This document shows, piece by piece, positions 45,289 to 53,669 of a stretch of 54,035 nt of DNA. Source of the DNA: Pontibacter qinzhouensis (GTDB lineage: Bacteria > Bacteroidota > Bacteroidia > Cytophagales > Hymenobacteraceae). Within the stretch, counting starts at the first letter, position 1; every line of letters begins with the position of its first letter. The DNA lies in the NCBI RefSeq assembly GCF_008017455.1, contig NZ_VRTY01000037.1:1-54035 (forward strand), in the 5' to 3' direction. The position numbers and the translations under genes are program-made. Under the pieces are notes generated by a model, which made no database searches, was not told the origin of the DNA, and worked only from the letters and a program-made list of their open reading frames with translations.

Positions 45289-45349
45289 GGCTAACGTTCT
45301 ACCACTGCTGCCAGTCTTAACCAGTTAATTAAAAGCACAGGTAGTTTTT

Positions 45350-45408
45350 AAATTATTTAAATGAAAAGGGCCTTCAGAAGGCAGTAGAAGCCAATTGATG
45401 TCAAGGGT
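45350..45408 (+). repeat. Dispersed 58-bp element, copy R14 (59 bp)
   Basis: Left end AAATTATTTAAATGAAAAG, core GCCTTCAGAAGGC, right end CAAGGGT, one base longer than usual. It lies 45 bases before the pssA start. Confidence 0.87.
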
Positions 45409-45453
45409 CAACAAGGCTTTTAAAAAGCAAAACATAGCACCTGCTCCACCTGC

Positions 45454-46161
45454 ATGAAACATTATCTTCCTAATGCTATAACGTGTCTTAACCTGTTTTC
45501 GGGTTGCCTGGCGTTGTATTTCGCGTTTAACCAGCAACTGCACTATGCAGCCTACCTGGTGGGTATAGCGGCCATTTTCGATTTCCTGGATGGGCTGCTC
45601 GCACGTGCCCTGAAAGCGTATTCCGAAATTGGCAAACAGCTCGATTCTCTGGCCGACATGGTATCGTTTGGAGTGGTGCCGGGCACTATTATGTTCGGCC
45701 TGCTTAGCCGGGCAGATGCCACTCCGACAGGCATTTCAGAAGATGTGCTGCCTTTCTTTGGCTTTATCATAACAATTTTTTCGGCCCTGAGGCTGGCAAA
45801 GTTCAACATAGATACACGCCAGACCGACTCTTTTATCGGGGTTCCTACACCAGCCTGTTCTATTTTTATAGGTTCGCTCCCGCTTTTGCTGGAAGCCTCG
45901 CCGCTGCTTTACGAAGACTTTATACTCAACCCGTTTTTTCTGCTGGCAATTACCTTTATCTTTTCGTTTCTGCTTATAGCTGAGTTGCCGCTGTTTGCTC
46001 TTAAATTCAAGAATTATACCTGGCAAGACAACAGTACCCGTTTTATATTTCTGATCATATCTGTTATCTTACTGGCTTTGATCAAGTTTGCAGCTATACC
46101 ACTCATTATCGTGCTGTATGTTCTTTTATCGGTGTTTAAAAAGATAACATCTCCGAAATAA
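45454..46161 (+). CDS. pssA: CDP-diacylglycerol-serine O-phosphatidyltransferase
   Basis: A 235-residue inner-membrane enzyme that transfers a phosphatidyl group from CDP-diacylglycerol to L-serine, giving phosphatidylserine, the precursor of phosphatidylethanolamine. The CDP-alcohol phosphotransferase motif DGxxARxxxxxxxxGxxxDxxxD is perfect: D46-G47, A50-R51, G60, D64 and D68, in DGLLARALKAYSEIG and KQLDSLAD. About seven hydrophobic segments follow. The start MKHYLPNAITCLNLFSGCLA, with the NxxTxxNLxxG pattern, is typical of type II Pss proteins. It is a single-gene unit between repeats R14 and R15. Phosphatidylserine decarboxylase is not in the window. Confidence 0.95.
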   Translation: MKHYLPNAITCLNLFSGCLALYFAFNQQLHYAAYLVGIAAIFDFLDGLLARALKAYSEIGKQLDSLADMVSFGVVPGTIMFGLLSRADATPTGISEDVLPFFGFIITIFSALRLAKFNIDTRQTDSFIGVPTPACSIFIGSLPLLLEASPLLYEDFILNPFFLLAITFIFSFLLIAELPLFALKFKNYTWQDNSTRFIFLIISVILLALIKFAAIPLIIVLYVLLSVFKKITSPK

Positions 46162-46208
46162 AAAAAGGCCAAAAGCAGGTGAGTTTTATAAGGCAAAATG
46201 CCAGGAAG

Positions 46209-46266
46209 CATTTATTCTAATGAAAAGCGCCTTCCGAAGAATTTTAGCTTTAAATCAGTCAAGGGT
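46209..46266 (+). repeat. Dispersed 58-bp element, copy R15
   Basis: Left end CATTTATTCTAATGAAAAG, core GCCTTCCGAAG, right end CAAGGGT. It lies after pssA and before the porU promoter. Confidence 0.86.
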
Positions 46267-46430
46267 GTGGCTGGCATTTTTGTTTAAAATAACCAAAAGC
46301 AAAGCAAAAGGGCCTATTGAAATTGCTAGAGCTGTACCAGTGGCGGCACCATATAGTGGTTTAGCAAACAGATAACAGGAGCAGAATAACCTGAGCCTAA
46401 TTTTGAAAACGGTAACGAAATGCTTACATG

Positions 46431-46462
46431 TTTGAACTTAAGCTACAATAATTTTATTTTTG
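46431..46462 (+). promoter_or_regulatory. Promoter of the porU-porV unit
   Basis: TTTG at 46431-46434 and TATTTTTG at 46455-46462 are 20 bases apart, an exact match to the Bacteroidetes housekeeping promoter (TTTG, 19-21 bases, TAnnTTTG). It gives a leader of about 95 bases. Confidence 0.8.
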
Positions 46463-46561
46463 CACAATAATCAGAATATATAGTTGTTAAGACTTAAGGA
46501 TGATGTTCCGGCCAGCAGTTACTTGTAGCAACTTCTTTTGGTAAAATATCTTAAAATCAGC

Positions 46562-49500
46562 ATGATGCGTTCTCCCATTATCAGATTGATGTGCCTTTTT
46601 GTATTGACGGGCTTATGGGCAATGGGAGCAGCGGCACAGGTGGCACCGGAGCAGGTGCAACTTAACTGGACAGGCCACGAGGCAGTATTACCAACAGCCA
46701 CCTTGCCTGGCAAAATACCTGTTTTTGAAGGTGCCAGCTACGACTATGCAGAGCGCCTGCCTTACTACCGCCTGCAGTTCCGGGGCACCACCCTGAGCAG
46801 CTTTCAGTTGCAGGAAACCGCTTACGAGCCTTTTTCAGCCGACGACCAGAAGCTCTTCCAGGCCTCCGATATAGCAACTGAACCTGCTATAACCATTGTA
46901 CCGGCCACCGAAAACAAAGTACCTGTAGCGCTTGTGATGGTGCTGCCCATCCGTAAAAACCCACAGTCTGGGCAGCTCGAAAAGCTGGTGCGGTTCAGCT
47001 ACTCCTACACCACTCAGAACAACACCCGCCTAGGCACCACCGATACCCGCGACAACCACACAACCACCTCGGTCTTAAACACAGGCAACTGGTATAAACT
47101 CGCTGTTACGGCATCAGGTATTTATAAAATAGACAGAGCCACGCTGCAGGCTCTGGGCATCAGTACGCAGGGCCTCGACCCACGCACCATTCAAGTATTT
47201 GGCAACGGCGGCGGCATGCTGCCCCAGCCAAACAACATCGCCCGTCCCGACGACCTGACCGAAAACGCGATTTGGGTAGTTGGTGAAGCAGACGGCCGTT
47301 TCGATGAGGCCGACTATGCGCTTTTTTATGCACAGGGGCCACACACGTGGAGCTACGATGCAAACCAGAAGCTGTTCACACACGAGAACAACATTTACTC
47401 CGATACGGCCTTTTATTTTCTGCGGGTGGGTGCGGCTCCAGGCACACGCATCAGCAGCAGAGGGCAGGCAGCAGGTGCTACACAAACCATTACCAGCTAC
47501 AACGAGCGCCTCTTCCACGAGCGGGACCTCAAAAGCATGATTTACTCAGGCAGGGAGTGGTATGGTGAGGAGTTCAGCTCTTTTACCTCCAGCCGCGACA
47601 TCGCTTTTCCGGTTACCGACCTGGTGCCAGGTTCTGAGATCAGGCTTACTGCCGCCCTAATGGCAAATTCTTCGGTCATCACCTCTTTTGTACTTCGGAT
47701 CAACAACCAGAACCTGGGCACACAAGCTATTGCAGGCAGAGGCAGCTTTGTAGATCATCCGGAAGGAACTAACAGCCTGCGTACTTACACTATTAACCAA
47801 CAAACCATAGGAGCAGCACAGGAACTGCGGCTTAACCTCGCCTACAACACAGGCGGTAGTTCTACCTCGGCAGGTTATATTAATTACCTCGAACTGAATC
47901 TGGAGCGCCAGCTGCGGCTATATGGGGAGCAGACAAGCTTCCGCTCCATCAGTAGCCTGGAGGCAGGTGTAAGCACCTACAGGGTGGCAGCCGCGCCAGC
48001 TAATGCCATGGTCTGGGATGTAACAGACCCGCTGCGGCCCGTGCTGCAGGAGGTAGTAGCCAGCGGCCCTGACCTTAGCTTCAGTGCCACCTCCAGCACA
48101 CTTCGGGAATATGTGGTGTTTCAAAATAACACAGGCTTAAAACCAATTCCTGCCGGTCGTGTAGCCAACCAGAACCTTCATGCCCAAAACCTGAACGGAG
48201 ACCTGGACCTGGTCATTCTTACACATCCTAACTTTATAGAATCGGCAAACCGGTTGGCGGAGCACCGTAACCAGCACAGCGGCATGAATGTGGTGGTAGT
48301 AACGCCTAACCAGGTTTATAACGAGTTCTCCTCCGGCCGCCAGGATGTAACTGCCATCAGGGACTATATGCGCATGCTCTATAAGCGCAGTTCTAAAAGT
48401 GGCAGCGAAGTTATGCACCTGCTGCTCTTTGGCGACACCTCCTACGACTATAAGAATCGCATAGCCAACAACACTAATTTTATTCCGGTATATCAGTCCC
48501 GCCAATCGTTAAACCCAATCACAAGTTATTCATCAGAAGACTATTATGGCTTTTTAGATGATACTGAAGGCGAATGGGTAGAAAATACTTTTGGCGACCA
48601 TTTGCTCGACATCGGGGTTGGCAGGTTGCCAGCTAAGACGGCTGCCGAAGCGGCTACACTTGTAAATAAAATTATGCTCTACGACAGCCCCAGCCACTTT
48701 GGCAAATGGCGCAGCCGGATAACTTTTGCTGCCGATGACGGAGATTTTAACCTACACCAGAACGATGCAGAGTTTTTAGCAAATTATATAGAAAACAGCT
48801 TTACTCAATACAACACCAATAAAATTTACCTGGACCTTTACCGCCAAGTATCAGTATCTAATGGCCAGCGTGCTCCCCAAGCTACAGAAGCCTTTAACAA
48901 GGCGGTGGAGCAGGGTTCTTTAATAATTAACTACACGGGGCATGGCAATGCCGTAAGCCTGGCTTCAGAACAACTGGTAACACTCGAAAATGTTGCCAAC
49001 TGGCGAAACATAAACAACCTCACATTTCTGGTGACTGCTACCTGCGAATTTGGCCGTTACGACGACCCTGCCAGAGTATCGGGCGCTGAAACCGCCTTAC
49101 TGAACCAGGAAGGAGGCGCGGTCGGACTTTTAACAACTACCAGAAAAGTGTATCAGAATGGTAATAAGGCTTTAAATACAGCTTTTTTCGAAAGTGCCTT
49201 TACGCCTATAGACGGCAAAATGCCTGTGCTGGGAGATCTGCTGCAAAGAACAAAGAACAACAGTATAGTAGGTAATGCAAGTGGTGCAAGAGGTGTTAAC
49301 AACCGGAACTTTACCTTGTTAGGCGACCCTTCTCAACAACTGGCTTATGCAAACTTAAAGGCCACAATTACCGAGGTAAACGGCATGCCAGCAACCACCG
49401 ATACACTCAGAGCTTTAAGTAAAGTTAATTTTAAAGGCAAGGTATCTGAACCTTCGGGTGCCGTAGCAGCCGGATTTAACGGGAAAATAAACATCACTGT

Positions 49501-50428
49501 TTTTGATAAGCAAAACACTCTGATGACCTTTGGCGATGAAGGTGTGCAGTCGATACCTGTAAAGCTTCGGGAAAACGTGATTTACGATGGACAAGCCACT
49601 GTGACCAACGGACTTTTTGAAGTGAACTTTGTTGTACCAAAAGACATTGCCTATAACTATGGCCCGGGTAAAGTAAGCCTTTATGCCAGCAATAGCAGCA
49701 CCGATGCTCTTGGTGCCAGTAAGGATGTAATAGTAGGCGGCACAGCAACAGATGTAGCAGAAGACAACATACCGCCTGTTATAAACATTTTTATGGATGA
49801 TGAATCGTTTGTATTTGGCGGCACTACTGGCAAAAACCCGTTGCTGTTGGCTAAAATATTCGACGATAACGGCATTAACACAGCAGGCCTGGGCATTGGG
49901 CATGAAATAACTGCCATCTTTAACGATGCAAAAGATAACCTAACCGTGCTGAATGATTATTATACAGCCGATGTCGACAGCTACCAATCTGGCACAGTCC
50001 GGTTTCAGTTACAAAACCTAAAGCCCGGCCCACACTCAGTGCGCCTGAAGGCCTGGGACACACACAATAATTCTGCTGAGGAGTACCTGGAGTTTGTTGT
50101 ATCTAACGAAGCAGGCTTAGCCTTAGACCACGTGCTGAACCATCCAAACCCTTTTTCCACCAGAACCACATTCCATTTCGACCATAACAGGGCCGGCGAA
50201 AACCTGGAGATACAGGTCCAGATCTTTACCATATCCGGTAAATTAGTTAAAACATTAGAAACCACCTGCTTTGCCAGCAAAACGCATTTAGCAGAAATTA
50301 CCTGGAATGGGCGCGACGAATACAATGATACCCTAGCGAAAGGCGTTTACGTTTATAAAGTAAATGTTCGTTCACAACAAGATGGCTCTAAAACATCGAA
50401 ATTTGAAAAGCTTGTGATTCTAAATTAG
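46562..50428 (+). CDS. porU: Type IX secretion sortase PorU
   Basis: A 1288-residue surface peptidase. PorU cuts off the C-terminal signal of type IX cargo and attaches the protein to surface lipopolysaccharide. It belongs to the C25 gingipain family: the catalytic histidine is H794 in INYTGHGN and the cysteine is C828 in TATCEFG. After a signal peptide (LTGLWAMGAAAQ) comes a long propeptide-like region, the C25 catalytic domain at about 550-930, Ig-like repeats, and an ending (NHPNPFSTRTTFHF ... FTISGKLVKTL ... KFEKLVIL) like a FlgD/type IX signal domain, which PorU itself keeps. I start at 46562 (two ATG codons in a row); a TTG eight codons earlier is less likely. porV follows after 49 bases. 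Confidence 0.95.
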   Translation: MMRSPIIRLMCLFVLTGLWAMGAAAQVAPEQVQLNWTGHEAVLPTATLPGKIPVFEGASYDYAERLPYYRLQFRGTTLSSFQLQETAYEPFSADDQKLFQASDIATEPAITIVPATENKVPVALVMVLPIRKNPQSGQLEKLVRFSYSYTTQNNTRLGTTDTRDNHTTTSVLNTGNWYKLAVTASGIYKIDRATLQALGISTQGLDPRTIQVFGNGGGMLPQPNNIARPDDLTENAIWVVGEADGRFDEADYALFYAQGPHTWSYDANQKLFTHENNIYSDTAFYFLRVGAAPGTRISSRGQAAGATQTITSYNERLFHERDLKSMIYSGREWYGEEFSSFTSSRDIAFPVTDLVPGSEIRLTAALMANSSVITSFVLRINNQNLGTQAIAGRGSFVDHPEGTNSLRTYTINQQTIGAAQELRLNLAYNTGGSSTSAGYINYLELNLERQLRLYGEQTSFRSISSLEAGVSTYRVAAAPANAMVWDVTDPLRPVLQEVVASGPDLSFSATSSTLREYVVFQNNTGLKPIPAGRVANQNLHAQNLNGDLDLVILTHPNFIESANRLAEHRNQHSGMNVVVVTPNQVYNEFSSGRQDVTAIRDYMRMLYKRSSKSGSEVMHLLLFGDTSYDYKNRIANNTNFIPVYQSRQSLNPITSYSSEDYYGFLDDTEGEWVENTFGDHLLDIGVGRLPAKTAAEAATLVNKIMLYDSPSHFGKWRSRITFAADDGDFNLHQNDAEFLANYIENSFTQYNTNKIYLDLYRQVSVSNGQRAPQATEAFNKAVEQGSLIINYTGHGNAVSLASEQLVTLENVANWRNINNLTFLVTATCEFGRYDDPARVSGAETALLNQEGGAVGLLTTTRKVYQNGNKALNTAFFESAFTPIDGKMPVLGDLLQRTKNNSIVGNASGARGVNNRNFTLLGDPSQQLAYANLKATITEVNGMPATTDTLRALSKVNFKGKVSEPSGAVAAGFNGKINITVFDKQNTLMTFGDEGVQSIPVKLRENVIYDGQATVTNGLFEVNFVVPKDIAYNYGPGKVSLYASNSSTDALGASKDVIVGGTATDVAEDNIPPVINIFMDDESFVFGGTTGKNPLLLAKIFDDNGINTAGLGIGHEITAIFNDAKDNLTVLNDYYTADVDSYQSGTVRFQLQNLKPGPHSVRLKAWDTHNNSAEEYLEFVVSNEAGLALDHVLNHPNPFSTRTTFHFDHNRAGENLEIQVQIFTISGKLVKTLETTCFASKTHLAEITWNGRDEYNDTLAKGVYVYKVNVRSQQDGSKTSKFEKLVILN

Positions 50429-50477
50429 AATTATTACAGCTTCTCTTTCTATATTTGATTTAGTTACTAAAAACCTT

Positions 50478-51605
50478 ATGCATAACAAAAATTTACTATT
50501 AACAGCTGCACTAGTAGCGTGCGCTTTCGCCTCGGCACCACTTGCTTTAGCACAGGGCGTAACCGGACAAGATAATGAAGTTAGAGCGGTGACTACGGCA
50601 GTGCCTATTCTTACTGTTGCTCCTGATGCCCGTTCAGCTGCTCTCGGTGATGCAGGTGTGGCGCTTAGCCCTGATGCGAATGCTCCTTTCTGGAACCCGG
50701 CCAAATTAGGTTTTGTAGAGAATGATATGGCTGTTTCATTTTCGTACTCTCCGTGGCTGCGTAACATCGTAGACGATATGTCGCTGAGTTACCTTTCGGG
50801 CTACAAAAAATTAAATGAAACTTCTGCGCTCTCTGTTTCTCTTACTTATTTCGATTTAGGAGCCATCCAGTTTATTGATGAGAACAGACAACCGATGCAG
50901 GATTATAACCCAAAAGAGTATGCCGTATCTGTGGCTTATGGCCAGGCCTTGAGCGAAAACTTTAGTGTGGGTATCGGCGCGCGTTTTATCCACTCCAACC
51001 TGGCCGGAAATGTGAATGTAAGCGGCGCTAGCCCTTCTTTTGAGTCGAAGCCTGGTAACACAGCCGCTGTTGATGTGGGCGTTTACTACAACAAAGAACT
51101 TAACCAACAGATAACGCTGGCATTAGCAGGTAACATTTCAAATATCGGCGGCAAAATTTCTTATACCAATGCCGATCAGAAAGATTTCTTGCCTACCAAC
51201 CTGAAACTGGGAACTGCTGTGACTTATAACCTGGATGCCTACAATACCTTAACGTTCCTGGTTGATGCGAATAAACTATTAGTACCATCTCCTGGTGCCG
51301 ACAGTACGCAATCAGTTATCAGCGGTATTTTCACTTCTTTTGGTGATGCTGAAGGAGGCATGAGTGAAGAACTACAAGAGGTAATATTATCTGGAGGTAT
51401 AGAATATTGGTATAACAGCCTTTTCGCTGCCAGACTAGGTTACTTCTACGAAAACCCACAGAAAGGCGACAGAAAATATCTATCGTTAGGCGTTGGCCTC
51501 CGGTACCAGAAATTTGGAGTTGATGTAGCCTACCTTGTACCGAACGAGCGGGCGAATCCATTAGCACAGACATTACGTTTTACAATAGGGCTAACACTCG
51601 ATTAG
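50478..51605 (+). CDS. porV: Type IX secretion outer-membrane shuttle protein PorV
   Basis: A 375-residue outer-membrane barrel of the PorV/LptO (FadL-like) family. PorV picks up cargo by its C-terminal signal as it leaves the SprA translocon and hands it to the PorU sortase. The signal peptide ends near LALAQG; the conserved N-terminal part ILTVAPDARSAALGDAGVALSPDANAPFWNPAKLGF is the family's hallmark, and the rest alternates strands, ending LRFTIGLTLD. It lies 49 bases after porU and 21 before the M16 gene, under the same promoter. Its close link with porU agrees with the known complex. Confidence 0.96.
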   Translation: MHNKNLLLTAALVACAFASAPLALAQGVTGQDNEVRAVTTAVPILTVAPDARSAALGDAGVALSPDANAPFWNPAKLGFVENDMAVSFSYSPWLRNIVDDMSLSYLSGYKKLNETSALSVSLTYFDLGAIQFIDENRQPMQDYNPKEYAVSVAYGQALSENFSVGIGARFIHSNLAGNVNVSGASPSFESKPGNTAAVDVGVYYNKELNQQITLALAGNISNIGGKISYTNADQKDFLPTNLKLGTAVTYNLDAYNTLTFLVDANKLLVPSPGADSTQSVISGIFTSFGDAEGGMSEELQEVILSGGIEYWYNSLFAARLGYFYENPQKGDRKYLSLGVGLRYQKFGVDVAYLVPNERANPLAQTLRFTIGLTLD

Positions 51606-51626
51606 CCAGAACTTAAAATTTACTAG

Positions 51627-52910
51627 ATGCTTGATAGAACAAAAGCTCCAGAAACATATGAAATAGATGCCGTTACATTACAGATAGCAGAAGTACAGTT
51701 GCTGCCTAATGGTGTAAAGCTGCATCTGATCAAAAACGAAACCCAGCCTGTTATTAGGCTGGATTTTGTTTTTAAGGCAGGTAAATGGTACGAATCAGAA
51801 TCAGGGGTATCTGACCTGACAGCAAAAATGCTGCTGGAAGGATCGCTGCATTACACAGCAAAGCAAATTGCTGAACAGGTAGCTTATTATGGTGCCTCTT
51901 TTGACAGCAACCACGGCTACGACCGCACAGAACTAACGCTTTACTGCCTGTCAAAACATTTAAAGGAGTTATTACCTTTGGTAACCGATGTTATTCAAAA
52001 TCCGGTATTTCCGGAGGAGGAATTTCAGCAGCTTAAACAGCGTACTATCCAGAATTTAAAGGTACAAAAGCAAAAAAGCAGTTACCTGGCTACGCAGGAG
52101 CTAACCAGGCAGCTTTATGGTGCCACAAATCCTTATGTGTTTGGTTTTGAAGAAGAAAGAATAGCAGCTTTAACTCTTTCAGAAATAAAGCAGTTTTACA
52201 CAGAAAACTATAGCACTAACACATTAGAAGTTTTTGCCTGTGGCGATCTGAATGAAAAGGTGTGGCAAGAACTAACAGATGCACTGCAAGAGCTAAAAAT
52301 AGATGTAGAAAATAGTATAGAAGCAATACATGCTTTCCTTGATTCTCAACCAAAGGAGAGTATTGTACTAATGCCAGAAAGCCTGCAATCTTCTATACGT
52401 GTTGGCAAACGTTTCCCTTTAATTCAGCATGAGGATTACCTGAAACTAAAGATCCTAAATGAGATTTTGGGCGGTTACTTCGGTTCTCGGCTCATGCGCA
52501 ATATAAGAGAGGATAAGGGGTATACCTATGGAATTCATTCGGTTATTTCGCCAAAAGAGAAAGATAGTATGTTTTACATAGGAACAGATGTAAACTACGC
52601 TGTAACTGATAAAACCATTGAAGAAATCAGGAAAGAGATTTTAACCTTACAACAAGAAGAAGTACCTGAAGATGAATTACATGTTGTAAAAAATTACATG
52701 CTGGGAAAATTCATTAACGATATAGCCACCATATTTGATCAGTGTGATAAATATAAGCGTGTGGTACTACATGGCCTTAATTCTGATCATTACAATCGGT
52801 ATGTAACCACTATCAGAACAATAACTGCCCCTGAACTAAAGGAACTGGCTCAAAAATATTTAGATATTAATTCACTTCAGATTGCAATTGCGGGAAGAAA
52901 GGCAGATTAA
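51627..52910 (+). CDS. M16-family peptidase-like protein lacking the zinc motif
   Basis: A 427-residue protein with the two-lobed M16 fold: NGVKLHLIKNETQPVIRLDFVFKAG and GVSDLTAKMLLEGSLHYTA in the first lobe, and GGYFGSRLMRNIREDKGYTYGIHS in the second, the latter typical of C-terminal M16 lobes. Active members have HxxEH where this one reads KMLLEGS, so it lacks zinc ligands. In other bacteria such inactive subunits pair with an active M16 protein. No active partner is in the window. It follows porV by 21 bases and ends at a strong terminator, so it is made with the type IX genes; a role in that system is possible but unproven. Confidence 0.88.
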   Translation: MLDRTKAPETYEIDAVTLQIAEVQLLPNGVKLHLIKNETQPVIRLDFVFKAGKWYESESGVSDLTAKMLLEGSLHYTAKQIAEQVAYYGASFDSNHGYDRTELTLYCLSKHLKELLPLVTDVIQNPVFPEEEFQQLKQRTIQNLKVQKQKSSYLATQELTRQLYGATNPYVFGFEEERIAALTLSEIKQFYTENYSTNTLEVFACGDLNEKVWQELTDALQELKIDVENSIEAIHAFLDSQPKESIVLMPESLQSSIRVGKRFPLIQHEDYLKLKILNEILGGYFGSRLMRNIREDKGYTYGIHSVISPKEKDSMFYIGTDVNYAVTDKTIEEIRKEILTLQQEEVPEDELHVVKNYMLGKFINDIATIFDQCDKYKRVVLHGLNSDHYNRYVTTIRTITAPELKELAQKYLDINSLQIAIAGRKAD

Positions 52911-53049
52911 TGCATGAACACTTTAACGGTAGATGTTGCTTCAAAATACACTCTACTTTAAATAAGAGTAAGCCAATAAACACTTGAATATCAATGCTTT
53001 GCTTGAAAGAATATTGTAAAGCAGACTTTAAAATTCTCTATTTTATTTT

Positions 53050-53087
53050 AAGCTGAATTCAAAAATGATTTGAATTCAGCTTTTTTT
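53050..53087 (+). terminator. Rho-independent terminator after the M16 gene
   Basis: AAGCTGAATTCAAA pairs perfectly with TTTGAATTCAGCTT around a five-base loop, followed by T residues. It ends the porU-porV-M16 unit about 140 bases after the stop. Confidence 0.85.
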
Positions 53088-53158
53088 ATGTTCTATAACT
53101 AAGTACAGACAAGGAAGTTTTGCCAGACAAATCAAAACCTATATTAGTGTTATATTAC

Positions 53159-53216
53159 AAATTATTCTAATGAAAACAGCCTCCAGAAGGTTTGTCATCA
53201 GAATTTTTTCAAGGGT
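53159..53216 (+). repeat. Dispersed 58-bp element, copy R16
   Basis: Left end AAATTATTCTAATGAAAAC, core GCCTCCAGAAGG, right end CAAGGGT. It lies 70 bases after the porU-unit terminator. Confidence 0.88.
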
Positions 53217-53611
53217 TTATCAGGCATGCTTTCAGTGCTTGCACCTAGTAGTATTCATTCTATTGCTTCTTCAGATTAAAAATCAGCAATCGAAAAATTA
53301 TGCTGACAAGAGCGTCAATACTCCAGCCGGCTATACCACACAGACTCTGCCCACCTTTGCCGGCATGCAACTTCAGAAATTAATTTGGAGGTGTATTAAG
53401 CTTTAAATATCAAATTCACCTTAAGTAGGAGAAATTTTCCGGATCAAGTATGATTAAGTAAATCGAGAAGCAAAGAACTTCTTATTGGTCAAAATCATTA
53501 TTCAGCTCTTGCCATTGCCTCCTCACACTCAATTCACTGACTGGAGTCACTTCATGTAAGCAAAACTATTAAATTTCCAATCGGCCCTTATCATAAAAAG
53601 GTTTTACTGGT
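53217..53611. other. Non-coding stretch
   Basis: A 78-codon frame starting inside R16 runs to 53406 but is not protein-like. No other signal seen. Confidence 0.4.
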
Positions 53612-53669
53612 ACCCTTGAGGTAAAACAGTAAAAAAGCTTGCGGAAGGCACTTTTCATTAGCATAATTA
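53612..53669 (-). repeat. Dispersed 58-bp element, copy R17
   Basis: Minus strand: left end TAATTATGCTAATGAAAAG, core GCCTTCCGCAAG, right end CAAGGGT. Confidence 0.85.

Noticed and set aside
53170..53406. A 78-codon open frame at the right end
   Set aside because: Its start and first 15 codons come from the 58-bp element R16, and the rest lacks domain or codon signs of a gene.
314..53669. The 58-bp repeats as a CRISPR array or as classic MITEs
   Set aside because: Copies are kilobases apart in both orientations, so not CRISPR; their two ends are not inverted copies of each other and no target duplications were seen, so not a standard MITE.
314..53669. The 58-bp repeats as simple terminators
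   Set aside because: Orientation does not follow the upstream gene, there is no T-run, and pairing beyond CCTT/AAGG is not kept between copies.
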